Part shown: positions 41,687-54,028 of the stretch, piece after piece
How the letters are laid out: each line of letters starts with the position of its first letter
Numbering within the stretch: the stretch's first letter is position 1
NCBI GenBank assembly: GCA_024748595.1
Contig: CP072944.1
Location: 1,024,001 to 1,088,000, forward strand
Length of the DNA stretch: 64,000 bases
Direction of reading: 5' to 3'
Source: Sodalis sp. Ffu
Lineage (GTDB): Bacteria; Pseudomonadota; Gammaproteobacteria; Enterobacterales; Enterobacteriaceae
Notes under the pieces: generated by a model
The model's input: only the letters and a program-made list of their open reading frames with translations
Database searches by the model: none
What the model was told of the DNA's origin: nothing
Program-made: the position numbers and the translations under genes

Positions 41687-42751
41687 ATGAGCTATTTGCT
41701 TAAAAATATGCATCGTAACCATACCTCCATTGCTACCTTTCCTATCAGCGTTGCGTCAAGCACAAACGTTTCATGCAGCATACAACGCTTCTCGGTCGCT
41801 CCCATGCTCAATTGGACCGATCGTCATTGTCGTTTTTTTCTGCGACAATTCAGTCGCCGGGCACTGCTATATACTGAAATCATCACGACCGAAACCGTGC
41901 TATTCGGTAAAGTGGACTATCTGGCATATAACGAAGCAGAACATCCTCTGGCAATACAGCTGGGCGGAAGCGACCCAGATACTCTGGCTCATTGCTCACG
42001 GATAGCTCAAGCGCGAGGCTACGACGAAATCAATTTCAACGTCGGCTGCCCATCCGACAGAATGCGAAACAACTGTTCCGGTGCTTATCTGATGGCCGAA
42101 AAGCTTAGAGTGGCAGAGTGTATTGCCGCCATGCGCACAGCGGCATCGATTCCTGTAACGATAAAAACCCGTATAGGAATCGATGAGCAGGATAGTTATG
42201 CTTTTCTCTGCGAATTTATCGATACTGTTTCCAGATGCGGCGGATGCGATACATTTATCATTCATGCCCGCAAAGCATGGCTTTCTGGCCTAAATCCTAG
42301 AGAAAACCGTAAGATTCCACCGCTGAATTATGACAGGGTATATCATCTTAAACAGGATTTCCCGGAGCTCACACTGGAAATTAATGGCGGGATTAAAACT
42401 CTCAGCGACGCCAGGCGACATCTGCAGCAGCTGGATGGGGTAATGATAGGACGCGAGGCCTATCAAAATCCCGGCATATTGTCCCAAGTAGATAGTGAAT
42501 TGTTCGGCGAAACTGATCCGCTACCAAATCAAACGGCAGCTGTGACCACGATGCTTCCCTATATCGAACAGGAACTATCTCGTGGTACTACGCTAGGTAA
42601 TATCACCCGCCATATGCTTGGGCTGTTTAGGGGAATGCCAGGGGCAAGACAATGGCGCCGCTATCTGAGTAAGCATGCCTATAGACCAGGTGCTGGCCCC
42701 GAAGTAGTGAGCGCAGCACTATCCAGCATCCAAATATCAACAATTAATTGA
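41687..42751 (+). CDS. dusA: tRNA-dihydrouridine(20/20a) synthase
   Basis: An FMN enzyme reducing uridine 20/20a in the tRNA D loop. The 354-residue protein has [20 protein letters not shown] (FMN-binding start), ALQLGG-type text [12 protein letters not shown], the catalytic Cys in [41 protein letters not shown], the phosphate-binding [11 protein letters not shown] and [13 protein letters not shown], and the C-terminal [26 protein letters not shown] 5 nt upstream supports the start, although the first 35 residues are not conserved. After the catalytic Cys motif the usual NGMFGACLM reads NNCSGAYLM, a diverged but alignable loop. It keeps its place between lexA and dnaB; qor and pspG are lost. 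Confidence 0.95.
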   Translation: MSYLLKNMHRNHTSIATFPISVASSTNVSCSIQRFSVAPMLNWTDRHCRFFLRQFSRRALLYTEIITTETVLFGKVDYLAYNEAEHPLAIQLGGSDPDTLAHCSRIAQARGYDEINFNVGCPSDRMRNNCSGAYLMAEKLRVAECIAAMRTAASIPVTIKTRIGIDEQDSYAFLCEFIDTVSRCGGCDTFIIHARKAWLSGLNPRENRKIPPLNYDRVYHLKQDFPELTLEINGGIKTLSDARRHLQQLDGVMIGREAYQNPGILSQVDSELFGETDPLPNQTAAVTTMLPYIEQELSRGTTLGNITRHMLGLFRGMPGARQWRRYLSKHAYRPGAGPEVVSAALSSIQISTIN

Positions 42752-45700
42752 TATAAATAAGTAATTTTTACGATATATAATGATCGAAACCAGTGTTCAT
42801 CTGTACTAGCTACACTGGCATAACAAAACAGTACCTGCCACTTTTTTGATAAATACACAGCGACCTATTTTCCACCCTGCCATACAACACTTTCAGATAA
42901 CGACCAAATTTTTTGCCACTCATGATTATGATTTTCTATAACACATAAAAATCAAGGACACTCGCCTATACAGTAATATAGAATCTTTAATATAAAACAA
43001 AAAAATAACTGAAGCCGATGACGATGAACTGTTTTTACAGAAAGAAATTCTTTATTTTATCTATTATAAAAAATTTGAAACCTGCATGCCTATATATGCT
43101 ATTGATAAAATAATATTTATCAAAAATAAGGCTAAAACTAATAGCAATTGATTTTGATCAAGCAAAGGGGATCTACTGCCTAAGAATAAAATTATATAGC
43201 AATCGTACTGCTAGAAATCAACAGTGAAATCAGAGACTGTTTATAGCAAATCCTGATCGAAATAATCAGGAATAGTAAAACACGCTGGATTAATATTTAG
43301 CACCTTATAATAAGTTGATATTAACGTAAATAACAGCAATAGTGCTAATAATCTTATTTATCAAAATATATAAATATCTAACTTATTTGATATTATTCTT
43401 AATTAATAATTCAGATAATATAGCAATAAATATTTAAATAATTATAATTAATTAATAATATCAAAATTATTTCTAAAGTATTCACTTTATACAGCTATTA
43501 TATTGGCCAACAGACTACCTGAGTGAACTACTTAGTATGAGCTATCTACTGGATGATTCAGCATCATAATGACTTCCTCCCGTCTTACAATTTTAAATCA
43601 ATTAAAACATAGCTTAAAAATATAAACAAAAATCCTACCGGTCATGATAAAACACAACTAAAGCGCAATGTTCGCTGAGAGCATTTAAATCTAGAGGCAT
43701 ACTAGTAAATGAATAGACGGTACACACAGGCCAAACGCCATATAATAATGAGGAGAAATAACGCACATCTAGCTACCTTGAATGAAGCACTTAATCTGAA
43801 GCTACGTTGATCGATTACATCACATCCTTGGTAGGGCAACCGGCAAGTTATGTCATGAGCGACTGCTTATCTTGTATTTAGGGAACACCGACACCACCAC
43901 ACTCCTTACCATGAACGAACACTCACCGGTAACGGAAACCACAGTGCTAACCATACGGCATTAAATAGGTGCCCTTTCTCAGCAGCATTAAAAACTAGCC
44001 ACTGAGCCCTAGCATACCATACGTGGCCAACATACTCTATCTAAACAAATTTGAGTCTCTCCTCAACCTACGCCATAACTGGAAAGCATTCATTACAGCG
44101 TTTCTTCGCCTCGCTAAGAATATCATCGATAATATAAGATCGCCGAATCTGATAAACAATACCATCCGGTAAACCATACGAATTTGCATGATCAACTCAC
44201 AATAGTGATGATATAAAGTTATTTAACGGTGATGCATTCCTGACAATCTATCAATACATCACCAACATATGAACCTATTACTAACCGCAATTTACCTAAT
44301 TAAATCTGACGTAATGCGTATCTAGCTACCACTCTATCCTTAGATATCACCTTTATGACATAACCGATCTTTCCCAAAAATCAACACTGTTTATCTGAAT
44401 AGCATTCAATACTTCTCCGTTTACGTTATGGATAAAGAATGTAATACCTTACTGGGTTGAAGCAGTCGATAAAGTCACGGCTGGGCAAAATACATACAGG
44501 ATATGATTTTTAATTGCTTAGCGCCGCTATTTTATCGATTATCCGCTATAGTTAAACTAGGCATATGATCGCATCACCCATCCGCAGCCTAAAATTGATG
44601 TAGCGTATCCGTCATCGTGTGCGTCAGATAACGATAGCCACACGGTAAAATATTTTCTAGCTGATTCTGCGAACACAATGCATATTCTATAGCAAAATAA
44701 ATCAGTGCACTAAAGGGAATGCACTCAGAATAATAGGCCTATTTTGCCGCAGTAAACGCTGGCGTGGATTACCAATGGACAACACAAGAAAGACAAAAAA
44801 TGAGCTTGTCATTATAGGAAGCCATCCATACCAATGCAGTGCAATTGAATGCGCTAAAAAAATTTTTTGATAGCAATAAACCACTGCCGATACTACATTA
44901 AGGGTCTAAGGCAGGATGAACTGAAAGTTCAACAACGCAACAACATTGTAATGCAATGTATGGGAAACTATAGGCTACGCTCGCCGTGCCACCATCAACC
45001 GATATGCTAGCTGATTTTCATTAACGAGCTGCGATACAGCTATTTACCGTCAGTAAGGCAGCTCCCTAGATGACTGATTATTATTAATTTTAGATGAAAC
45101 AGTAATCAGTCGGCATATACAGGCAATAAGTTGAGAACTAGCTCATAAGATCATCGGAGAGCAGGGTGTTCTTCATCCTAAATAATCGCTACCAATTGAT
45201 TTAATTGTCAATTCGGAAAGATGATGACAAATGTCTATGTATTGTGTTACGCCCTATCCCCAATGGCTAATCAGCCATGAGATAGAGGAAAGAGACACCT
45301 TTTACTAATTAAGATATTAAATATACTGTGCTGGGGCTCAGTCTATGTCCAGACGTTGATAGTACGAATAACCGATCAATACGCACCATTGTTAAAACGC
45401 TCTCCGCATAAATACTGCTCAAGCTATACGCTCGTAATTCTAATAGAGGTAGACCGTTTTACACATAACCATGAACTGTGTTTTGCAGATGATACAGCGA
45501 CCTTAATGCCACAGTAGCAAATGGAATAGACTAGGCAGCTATCGATTCCAAGCAAACTAGAATATCACATATAGTTTCATTCAATGAAAGAAATATCAGA
45601 TGCACAAAATAGCTATCATGGCCGATTACCGATTACCGAAGTAAGTTATATCTTTAAACTAAATTATGCACTGAATACAACCTGCTAAATGCGGTAAAAT

Positions 45701-46640
45701 ATTTTTATTATCGCCTTTTTCTAACGTTATTATTAAGGTTTATGTACTTAGTCTATTGATAAGAATGATGATATATATGTTCGTCATGCTAATTAGCCAG
45801 TCTATTTAATGATGCCTATCAAACTTGCTTCTCTAATCTGTTGCTAGCCTGATCCATTAACGGAAGCAAGCCACAAAAACTACAATAGATCATAGTGTCT
45901 AATTTTACGTACTTCTAAACGTGGCACAATACGTATGTTTTACCTGATGATGTATATAATTTAACCAGTTTTAGCAACAATACATTATTTTCAGTGTAAC
46001 ACCCAGAACCGCAGTTATTACTGCTCTTACATAACCAGGTTAAATCATCGATAGTCAACCAAGAATGTAGACACATACTAGTTACAATGGCATGATAGAT
46101 ACCAATGCTGATGTGCTGAGCATTCATAGTGATGATCAGTTATAAACAAGATATAACTGGTAGTAATTTTCCAAAAAAGATAAGCTACACTAAAACATTA
46201 CTACTGCCCGACTGTCAGTCGCATAGGCACTTGCTGTTAACTACTTATCCCTAGCTTATTATTAGTAGGAGGCAATGAGTAAGGCTTGATGATGGCAAAC
46301 AATGGCACTGAGTAAATTCTCCTGCAGAGAATAAACAACCGGTATTGTTATAACAAAGTTTGATCAAAACAAAACTCGTTAACCTACTATAGCTTTAGCA
46401 ACTACAAACCAAAACTAGGAATTAAGTCATGTGGTTATTTCAAATTTTATTGAATAAATCAGACTATCAATTGAATTCAAAAAACTACAACAACACCCTC
46501 ATCAAATGCAACTCACTAACGTACTAATTGAATACTTCAGCCATAAATGCCTGGTATGACCAAATAAAACAGTTTTAAAAAATCTCCCAATCCGCTATTC
46601 AGCGTTGACCATCAAACTATTACCCGAAACGAAAAGAGTC
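42752..46640. other. Long eroded region between dusA and dnaB
   Basis: About 3.9 kb with no intact gene. pspG and qor would lie here in E. coli, but I recognise neither. Patches with near-genic base composition occur at about 43730-44180 and 44600-45090. On the minus strand between 44150 and 43800 the translation gives runs such as MLATYGMLGLSG and FLMLLRKGTYLM separated by stops, probably a membrane-protein relic of unknown family. At about 46440 TTTTATTGAATAAATCAGAC resembles the IS903-type end. Confidence 0.4.
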
Positions 46641-46956
46641 TACTGGCCGGGTATGCTGATAAAAACCAGACGCTGGATAAAAAATATAACTATTGGAAAA
46701 TAAAATATTCAGTACCAATGACACGCTCTAACAGAAATAAAGCAATGCATATAAAATGGCTATTATTCAGAATCTTAACATTACCAAATTACCATACCTA
46801 GCTTAAAGGGAAGGATAATAGACATAGGACGCTCATTGAACAAAAGAATTCATCCTAGGTTTGGCCTGTCACCAAACAAATGACTTGAAAAAACTTTAAT
46901 AACTACCTTTAATGAGAAAAAATGCGTCAGTGGCTAGATTTATCCAACAAAATCCC
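46640..46956 (-). mobile_element. IS903-like end upstream of dnaB
   Basis: The terminal repeat reads CTAGATTTATCCAACAAAATCCC near 46935-46956, the best-preserved right end of the family. CACCAAACAAATGACTTGAAAAAAC lies at 46870-46895, and AGAATCTTAACATTACC near 46769 matches blocks at 3.0 and 53.1 kb. There is no transposase frame. It ends about 130 bp before the dnaB start. Confidence 0.55.
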
Positions 46957-47083
46957 ATTGAAATATTTTAATAACTAAGCCTTGCGACGCGTTTTACAAA
47001 GCGCATACGATCTCGGTCCGAAAGAGGATAGATACAGTACGCTTTAATTCGTGACTTTATTTATCAGAAAAAGTAATCATTTC

Positions 47084-48490
47084 ATGTCAGAAAAAAAAAT
47101 TACTAACAAAACAACTTTTCCCCGAGACCGACAGGTAGAAGGTTTAAAAATGCCGCCCCACTCACTGGAGGCGGAACAGTCTGTGCTAGGCGGCCTAATG
47201 TTGGACAACGAGCGATGGGATAATGTTGCTGAACGCGTAACCTCTGAAGATTTTTTCAACCGTATCCATCGATTGATATTTAGCGAAATACAACAGTTAC
47301 TGGAAATAAACAAGCCCATCGACTTGATCACAATTTCCGAATCATTGGAACAAAAAGGAAAATTAAAAGCGGTAGGGGGCTTTGCCTATCTGGCGGAACT
47401 CTCAAAAAATACTCCCAGTGCCGCCAATATTTCCGCTTACGCTGATATTGTACGCGAACGGGCAATAGTACGAGAAATGATCGCCGCGGCGCATGAAATC
47501 GCTGATGCCGGTTATGATCCGCAAGGTCGCAGCAGCGAAGAACTGCTGGATTTCGCCGAATCACGAGTATTTCAAATAGCCGAAAATAGAGCTAACAAAG
47601 ATGAAGGTCCTAAAAGCATTGACCGCATCCTTGAAGATACGGTGGCTCGTATCGAACAGCTATATCAAAAGCCGCACGCCGGAGTAACAGGTGTTTCCAG
47701 TGGCTATCAAGACTTAGATAAAAAAACTGCCGGCCTGCAAAAGTCAGACTTGATTATTGTCGCTGCGCGTCCTTCGATGGGAAAAACCACCTTTGCCATG
47801 AATTTATGTGAAAATGCTGCTATGACTGAACAAAAACCAGTTTTGATCTTCAGCCTAGAGATGCCCTGCGAACAAATTATGATGCGTATGCTAGCCTCTC
47901 TATCACGAGTCGATCAAACCCGCATCCGTACCAGCCAACTAGATGATGAAGATTGGGCACGAATTTCCAGTACCATGGGACTTCTGCTGGAAAAACGTAA
48001 TATGTATATTGATGACTCTTCAGGTCTTACCCCCACAGAAATGCGCGCGCGAGCTCGACGAGTATTCCGTGAACATGATGGCTTAAGTTTAATTATGATC
48101 GATTACCTACAGTTGATGAGGGTACCTTCTCTATCAGATAACCGAACACTGGAAATTTCCGAAATTTCTCGGTCACTGAAAGCAATGGCTAAGGAGTTGC
48201 AAGTACCAGTAGTGGCGCTCTCACAGCTGAACCGAGGCCTAGAGCAACGCGCTAATAAGCGCCCTGTCAACTCAGACTTGCGTGAATCCGGATCGATTGA
48301 GCAAGATGCTGACTTGATCATGTTTATATACCGAGATGAAGTTTATCACGAAAATAGCGATTTGAAGGGTATTGCCGAAATTATTTTTGGCAAGCACCGT
48401 AACGGCCCTATCGGTACCGTGCGATTAACCTTTAACGGACAGTGGTCCCGTTTTGATAATTATGCTAGCCCGTGGCACAATGATGAATAA
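47084..48490 (+). CDS. dnaB: Replicative DNA helicase DnaB
   Basis: The hexameric fork helicase. From MSEKKITNK the protein has 468 residues (E. coli 471). The primase-binding N-terminal domain starts LKMPPHSLEAEQSVLGGLML. A linker carries NTPSAANISAYADIVRERA. The RecA-like C-terminal domain carries Walker A ARPSMGKTTFAMNL, the FSLEMPCEQIMMRMLASLSR block, Walker B LIMIDYLQLMRVP, ALSQLNRGLEQRANKRP, and the arginine-finger region SGSIEQDADLIMFIYRDEVY. The frame opens 11 codons upstream at 47051, but that extension has no homology. It is followed by a hairpin with a T run overlapping its stop codon. alr and tyrB, next in E. coli, are gone. Confidence 0.97.
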   Translation: MSEKKITNKTTFPRDRQVEGLKMPPHSLEAEQSVLGGLMLDNERWDNVAERVTSEDFFNRIHRLIFSEIQQLLEINKPIDLITISESLEQKGKLKAVGGFAYLAELSKNTPSAANISAYADIVRERAIVREMIAAAHEIADAGYDPQGRSSEELLDFAESRVFQIAENRANKDEGPKSIDRILEDTVARIEQLYQKPHAGVTGVSSGYQDLDKKTAGLQKSDLIIVAARPSMGKTTFAMNLCENAAMTEQKPVLIFSLEMPCEQIMMRMLASLSRVDQTRIRTSQLDDEDWARISSTMGLLLEKRNMYIDDSSGLTPTEMRARARRVFREHDGLSLIMIDYLQLMRVPSLSDNRTLEISEISRSLKAMAKELQVPVVALSQLNRGLEQRANKRPVNSDLRESGSIEQDADLIMFIYRDEVYHENSDLKGIAEIIFGKHRNGPIGTVRLTFNGQWSRFDNYASPWHNDE

Positions 48491-48522
48491 TTACTTACAA
48501 TAACGGTAATTATTATTCTTTT
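48486..48522 (+). terminator. dnaB terminator
   Basis: AATAATTAC (48486-48494) pairs with GTAATTATT (48506-48514) and is followed by ATTCTTTTTT. The stop codon TAA lies in the first arm. This is an AT-rich but otherwise standard intrinsic terminator. Confidence 0.6.
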
Positions 48523-49786
48523 TTACTTCTCTTAATGCAGTAACTTCTACTCCATATCACTTTTTTAATAATGGTAAATTACCAATTAACCCTTTTATCC
48601 ATAAAAACTATATACTATGTTTAGGAATATTAATATCAGACACTTACATCAAAAAAGAAACAATAAGCAAAAGTATCATACTGTCTCTAGCAGTAGTTGA
48701 AATAAACGCCTAGTTACATATTTGTGCCAAAAACTGCTATTTGGTGATAATTTACCATATATGCAATGTATTCCTAATCCAAACAGCAATAAAATGCTAC
48801 TGAAGACGAGTGCACATTTACTTAAGTTCTATTTCTGGCTTGAAAGTTTTGCAAAAAAATAATACACTATGTCCGCAACATAATTTAATTTAACTTGAAT
48901 TATCCCTACTGTTTTTCAAGTATAGCAAATAAAATACAGTATCTAAAGTAATTTACAACACCAACAACTGGATACAATCTTCAAAGCTAAGCACAGCTTT
49001 GTTGAATAAATATAGCAGGACGCAAAGCATTTTTTCTTAATTATATAATTACAGTTCTTCATTAAGCCAATTATCTAGTTACCTCACTAAATAAATCCGC
49101 CCAATTGCCATTTTATTCATAACACAGATGTCCCTCCTAAAGCACGTTGAAACAATACCTAATTATTTTATCCAGTAACTTATCATGGAACTAGCATAAT
49201 ACATCATAAGCTATGTCAAAGATGATTTATTTAATTTTTTGATGTGTTTACTGCAAGCTACATCAAGGTTATGATTCGGTATTCGTTACTCAGGTAATAA
49301 GTCAAAAGATTACGTATCGTTAATTTTTATTTTTCTTCATAATGTATGATATTTCAAATGCTTCAATAACAATACGAAAATTTTTTCATAGTTATTAAGG
49401 TTTTTATCAAATGGAATACCTTGGTAATGTACATTACGATACATTAATTAAAAATGGAATCAGTTAAAACTTTTAATACTTAAAATATCTGACAACTCTT
49501 TATAGTTGTGGTGACCACTAACTCCAAATAACACATTCAATACTATATGAGTAATTTTCCTAAAATAAGTGATCTATTCTTCATTATTAAAAATCTGATT
49601 TATTTATCAGCTTATTCGAAGGCAACTTTACCTCCCCTATTTTACCGCTATTTATGTTGATAACTTCACCATCTTTTTACGATAAAACACGACGCTGTAA
49701 GATTTATATTAAAATATGTACACGTTTGACTACGGCTAAACCTGTACGAACAATCGAAAATAAAGAAAAGCGGATATAGCATATAA
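48523..49786. other. Eroded gap between dnaB and uvrA
   Basis: alr, tyrB, aphA and yjbQR lie here in E. coli; none is readable. GCTTTGTTGAATAAATATAGC at about 49000-49022 is an almost perfect IS903-type end followed by the family's TTTTTTCTTAATTA text. A second IS5-like block (AGGTTTTTATCAAATGG...CATTAATTAAAAATGG) is at 49395-49460. The remainder is featureless. Confidence 0.5.
49000..49600. mobile_element. IS903-like relic downstream of uvrA
   Basis: The left end GCTTTGTTGAATAAATATAGC (near 49001-49021) differs little from the IS903 terminal repeat GGCTTTGTTGAATAAATC. At 49395-49560 the family's AAGGTTTTTATC and CATTAATTAAAAATGG blocks recur, with a CCACTAACTCCAAATAAC piece (compare ATCACCATCTCCAAATAGCC at 18.3 kb). 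No open frame. Confidence 0.5.
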
Positions 49787-49827
49787 ATAGAAGAGTAGAT
49801 GCGCACGTTGCGCATCTACTCTTCTAT
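49787..49827 (-). terminator. uvrA terminator hairpin (perfect 19-bp stem)
   Basis: ATAGAAGAGTAGATGCGCA and TGCGCATCTACTCTTCTAT are exact complements around a CGT loop, 15 bp beyond the uvrA stop codon. On the uvrA strand the stem is followed by TTTATAT, a modest T run. It is a strong intrinsic terminator. Confidence 0.75.
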
Positions 49828-49841
49828 CACGCAGCCATTCA

Positions 49842-52694
49842 TCAATTGTTACTCATTTTGCAGCGCGTGATCTCCAAGATAGGATGCAAAAAGCGCGCGG
49901 TATGGGAAATTTTACTTAACGCTACCGTTTCCGGTGTTCCTGAAATCAAGATTTCACCACCACTAGCACCTCCTTCAGGTCCAAGATCGACGATCCAGTC
50001 AGCTGTTTTGATCACATCCAAATTATGCTCAATCACCACGATAGTATTGCCTTGATCGCGCAACTTATGCAGGACTGCTAGCAACTGCTTAATATCGGCG
50101 AAATGCAGGCCTGTGGTCGGTTCATCGAAAATATACAACGTCTGACCAGTCCCGCGTTTAGACAGCTCACGAGCAAGCTTAAGGCGTTGCGCCTCACCGC
50201 CAGACAGAGTATTGGCGGACTGACCCAAACGGATATAAGAAAGCCCCACATCAATCAGAGTTTGTAGCTTGCGCACCAACCCTGGTACTACATTGAAGAA
50301 ACTTCGTGCTTCTTCAATTGTCATATCCAGCACCTGTTGAATATTCTTGCCCTTATACTTCACTTCCAGGGTTTCACGATTATAACGTTGTCCCTTACAC
50401 TGATCACAGGTAACATAAATATCCGACAAGAAATGCATCTCCACTTTAATGATCCCATCTCCCTGGCAAGCTTCACAACGCCCGCCACGCACATTAAAAC
50501 TAAATCGACCAGAGCTATAGCCGCGGGCACGGGATTCAGGCACGCCGGAAAACAACTCACGCACCAGAGTAAACACACCGGTATAAGTGGCTGGATTGGA
50601 ACGTGCCGTACGGCCAATGGGCCTCTGATCAATATCAATGACTTTATCAAAATACTCCAAACCCTGTACATCACGATATGGAGCTACTTCTGTAGCAGTG
50701 GCGCCATTCAAATGACGCTGCGCCACCGGGAACAGGGTATAATTGATCAAAGTAGATTTGCCAGAACCAGAAACACCAGTGATACACGTGAACAAACTTA
50801 CCGGTAACGTCAAAGTAACATCCTTCAAATTATTTCCGCACGCACCTACAAGCTTAAGCACCCGAGTAAGATCCGCCGGAATGCGATCTGTAGGAATTGC
50901 AATCACCTGTTTACCGCTAAGAAACTGGCCTGTTAACGACGCTGGATTAGCCATAATTTCATTTACATTACCTTCGGCCACTACCTGACCGCCATGCACT
51001 CCAGCACCTGGACCAATATCAATAATATGGTCAGCGGCACGTATAGCATCCTCGTCATGCTCTACCATAATCACCGTATTGCCAAGATCGCGTAGATGGA
51101 TCAACGTCTCTAATAAACGTTCTTTATCGCGCTGATGCAAACCGATGGATGGTTCATCCAGCACATACATTACTCCTACTAGGCCGGCACTGATTTGGCT
51201 GGCCAACCGGATACGCTGCACCTCACCGCCAGATAAGCTTTCAGCCGAACGGGACAAGGTAAGATAATGCAGGCCAATATTTACCAGAAATTTTAGACGA
51301 TCGCAGATCTCCTTAAGCACTTTTTCGGCGATTTTGGCACTTTGACCACTTAATTTCATTTCATTAAAGAACGTTAACGCATGACCAATACTCATTTCAG
51401 AAATAGCTGGAAGCGTAGTTTTTTCTACGAATACATGACGAGCTTCGCGACGCAACCGCGTCCCATCGCAGACAGAGCAGGGACGGTTGCTAATATATTT
51501 AGACAACTCTTCCCGTATCGCCGCTGACTCGGTTTCTTTATAGCGACGCTCCATATTTGGTAATACCCCTTCAAATGGATGACGCCGCACCGAAGTCTGA
51601 CCTCGATCGTTTACATAAGCAAATTTGATAGTTTCTTTACCGGAACCAAACAAAATTTTTTGCTGTATCGTCGGATGCAACTCCCGGAATGGCGCCTCAA
51701 CATCAAATTTATAATGGGCCCCCAATGAGCGTAACATTTGAAAATAGTAAAAATTACGACGATCCCAACCGCAGATAATACCATCTGCAAGGGAAATTTC
51801 CTGGTTTTGCAATACCCGATCTGGATCAAAATACTGCTGTACACCGAGACCGGCGCAGGTAGAACAGGCGCCGGCCGGATGATTAAATGAAAATACCTGA
51901 GGTTTCAACTCAGACATGCTATAACCGCAAACCGGACAGGAAAAATTAGTTGAAAACAACAGTTCTTTCGCTTCTATGTCATCTAACTCCACAACCACAG
52001 CAATCCCAGTTGATAGGGATAGTGCAGTTTCGAACGACTCTGCCAGCCTTTGTGCTAAATTTTTATGTACTTTAAACCGATCCACCATTACTTCGATAGT
52101 ATGTTTCTTCTGAAGTTCGAGCTTCGGCGGATTCGACAAATCGCATTCCTTACCATCAATACGGGCGCGAATATAGCCCTGCGCGAGCAAGTTTTTTAGC
52201 ATTTTGCTGTGTTCACCCATACGCTCTTTGACTATAGGTGCCAATAGCATCAGACGCTTGCCTTCTGGCTGAGACAGAACATTATCCACCATCTGACTGA
52301 TGGTCTGAGCAGCCAGCGATATATCATGTTCCGGACAGCGCTGCTCACCGACACGGGCAAACAGCAAACGCAGATAATCATGAATCTCAGTAACAGTTCC
52401 AACAGTAGAACGGGGATTGTGCGAGATGGATGTTTGCTTAATCGAAATCGCAGGCGACAACCCATCGATATGCTCCACATCTGGCTTTTCCATTAACGAT
52501 AAAAATTGCCGAGCATATACGGAAAGCGACTCGACGTAACAGCGCTGACCAGCAGCATAGAGCGTATCGAACGCCAACGATGATTTACCGGAACCGGACA
52601 GGCCAGTGATGACTACTAACTTATCGCGAGGAATCACCAGGCTGATATTTTTCAAATTGTGGGTACGCGCACCACAAACTTCTATCTTATTCAT
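49842..52694 (-). CDS. uvrA: Excinuclease ABC subunit A
   Basis: The damage-sensing ATPase of nucleotide excision repair. The 950-residue protein carries two ABC modules: Walker [21 protein letters not shown] (about 31) and [17 protein letters not shown] (about 640), signatures [16 protein letters not shown] and [19 protein letters not shown], and Walker [15 protein letters not shown] and [14 protein letters not shown]. Zinc sites are CPVCGYSMS...CSTCAGLG and CEACQGDG...[10 protein letters not shown]. The usual C-terminus RFLKPML reads RFLHPIL and is extended by about ten residues, presumably through stop-codon loss. It is divergent from ssb across a 700-bp eroded spacer in which I see no LexA box. 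Confidence 0.97.
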   Translation of the reverse strand: MNKIEVCGARTHNLKNISLVIPRDKLVVITGLSGSGKSSLAFDTLYAAGQRCYVESLSVYARQFLSLMEKPDVEHIDGLSPAISIKQTSISHNPRSTVGTVTEIHDYLRLLFARVGEQRCPEHDISLAAQTISQMVDNVLSQPEGKRLMLLAPIVKERMGEHSKMLKNLLAQGYIRARIDGKECDLSNPPKLELQKKHTIEVMVDRFKVHKNLAQRLAESFETALSLSTGIAVVVELDDIEAKELLFSTNFSCPVCGYSMSELKPQVFSFNHPAGACSTCAGLGVQQYFDPDRVLQNQEISLADGIICGWDRRNFYYFQMLRSLGAHYKFDVEAPFRELHPTIQQKILFGSGKETIKFAYVNDRGQTSVRRHPFEGVLPNMERRYKETESAAIREELSKYISNRPCSVCDGTRLRREARHVFVEKTTLPAISEMSIGHALTFFNEMKLSGQSAKIAEKVLKEICDRLKFLVNIGLHYLTLSRSAESLSGGEVQRIRLASQISAGLVGVMYVLDEPSIGLHQRDKERLLETLIHLRDLGNTVIMVEHDEDAIRAADHIIDIGPGAGVHGGQVVAEGNVNEIMANPASLTGQFLSGKQVIAIPTDRIPADLTRVLKLVGACGNNLKDVTLTLPVSLFTCITGVSGSGKSTLINYTLFPVAQRHLNGATATEVAPYRDVQGLEYFDKVIDIDQRPIGRTARSNPATYTGVFTLVRELFSGVPESRARGYSSGRFSFNVRGGRCEACQGDGIIKVEMHFLSDIYVTCDQCKGQRYNRETLEVKYKGKNIQQVLDMTIEEARSFFNVVPGLVRKLQTLIDVGLSYIRLGQSANTLSGGEAQRLKLARELSKRGTGQTLYIFDEPTTGLHFADIKQLLAVLHKLRDQGNTIVVIEHNLDVIKTADWIVDLGPEGGASGGEILISGTPETVALSKISHTARFLHPILEITRCKMSNN

Positions 52695-53395
52695 TCAACT
52701 AATCCCGACACTGGATGAATGAGGGATGGCTAGCGCGATCCTCAAATGTTGATGCACAGCTTTTGGAATAGCAGTGCGAAATAATGAATGATAGCATAAA
52801 CTACATTTACTAAAAATATACAACACATAAATGAACCGTTCTAACTTCTTGCTAAGTTAAATTATACACAAACTAACTGCTTATAGCAATATAATAAAAA
52901 AATTAAAACTACCTCAGAAAAAATTATGATATATATAGTATCACAATAAGGTACTGATTTAAACTGAACCGATATTTTCCCAAAATGGGATATAACTGAC
53001 CAGATTATGATAATAGAAATCAAGGGAGCATCAATCAATACTAAATAAAAATAATGACCACTGAAAATAAAAGGTCGATTACTACCATAGATACATTATA
53101 AAAAATAGTTATACCATAAATAAAACGGCATTTAGCAGATTCCTGACATTATCAAACTAATAGCCAACTAAAAATAAGTTTATATAGGACTTTTTTTGAA
53201 AAAATCACTCACTAATATGCCTGTCACTCAATATAAGTTGGAATAACTTTAATAAAAATATCAGTTGATAACTTAAAATTAATAAAGCACTGTTCTTTAA
53301 CCATACTCTAGATGCATCCCCAAAATTTTTTGATATGTTCTTTATAGGTTAATAATGATAAACTTAAATAATTTTAATGATTAAAGGAGACCAAC
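52695..53395. other. Expanded uvrA/ssb divergent spacer
   Basis: In E. coli this spacer is about 250 bp with a LexA box. Here it is 700 bp, and from about 52980 to 53291 it is an IS903-like relic (GACCACTGAAAATAAAAGG, GCAGATTCCTGACATTATC, CCTGTCACTCAATATAAGTTGG, then AATTAATAAAGCACTG at the decayed end). No CTGT-N8-ACAG site is visible by eye. The ssb promoter must lie in the last 100 bp; a TAGGTTAATAATGA segment near 53345 is a possible -10 region. Confidence 0.5.
52980..53291 (-). mobile_element. IS903-like relic upstream of ssb
   Basis: It shares four ordered blocks with the relics ending at 3142, 34722, 41180 and 46956, all in the same orientation with the terminal repeat on the right. 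It is shifted and decayed, with no open frame. Confidence 0.5.
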
Positions 53396-53881
53396 ATGGC
53401 TAACAGAGGCGTTAACAAAGTGATTTTAATCGGAAATTTGGGTCAAAAACCAGAAGTCCGTTATATGCCTAATGGTGGGCAGGTAGCAAACATTACTCTA
53501 GCTACATCAGAGAACTGGCGTGACAAACAAACCGGAGAAATTCGGGAAAAAACAGAATGGCATCGCGTGGTGTTATTTGGAAAACTTGCGGAAGTTGCAG
53601 GTGAATATCTACATAAAGGCTCTCAGGTTTATATAGAAGGTTCGTTGCAAACTCGTAAGTGGCAAGACCAAAATAACCAGGATCGATATACCACCGAAGT
53701 GGTCGTTAATATCAACGGCACTATGCAAATAATGGGCAGCCGACAGAACAATGATGCAAATAGCAATAACAATATACAACATGATGACAACCATGCCCAA
53801 ACAGTTCGTTTGATGCAAAATAATGCGCCAACAGACAATAATAAATCTCCTATGGATTTTGATGATGACATTCCTTTTTAG
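53396..53881 (+). CDS. ssb: Single-stranded DNA-binding protein
   Basis: The 161-residue SSB (E. coli 178) has an OB fold: [60 protein letters not shown] and [16 protein letters not shown]. An asparagine-rich linker of about 45 residues (shorter than in E. coli) is followed by the C-terminal interaction tip MDFDDDIPF, fully intact. GGAG lies 9 nt before the ATG. It is divergent from uvrA. A weak stem (GCTGC...GCAGC) followed by GGAGTTTTTTT lies just after the stop and may terminate it. Confidence 0.97.
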   Translation: MANRGVNKVILIGNLGQKPEVRYMPNGGQVANITLATSENWRDKQTGEIREKTEWHRVVLFGKLAEVAGEYLHKGSQVYIEGSLQTRKWQDQNNQDRYTTEVVVNINGTMQIMGSRQNNDANSNNNIQHDDNHAQTVRLMQNNAPTDNNKSPMDFDDDIPF

Positions 53882-53924
53882 GCTGCATCTAACGCAGCTT
53901 TAATCACACGGAGTTTTTTTATTA

Positions 53925-54005
53925 GATCCTGTTAAATAAACATCTCATCGAGACTTTTTCTTCAATTAAAAATTTGTTCACACATCTTGCATGGTGATAG
54001 CATCT
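53925..54005 (+). mobile_element. IS903-like left end
   Basis: CCTGTTAAATAAACATC...CGAGACTTTTTCTTCAATTAAAAATTTGTTCACAC...GGTGATAG follows the order of the family's end (TTTGTTGAATAAATC, TTTTTCTTATTAAAAGTTGTTTAAG, GGTGACAG) with scattered substitutions. Confidence 0.45.
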
Positions 54006-54028
54006 AGTATAATTCTATTTAATTTGCG

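Noticed and set aside
50337-50807. 156-codon plus-strand frame
   Set aside because: It is antisense to the middle of uvrA, where amino-acid bias keeps the opposite strand open; no homology.
52695-53395. A LexA box in the uvrA/ssb spacer
   Set aside because: Reading both strands I find no CTGT-N8-ACAG site; the spacer is mostly an IS relic.
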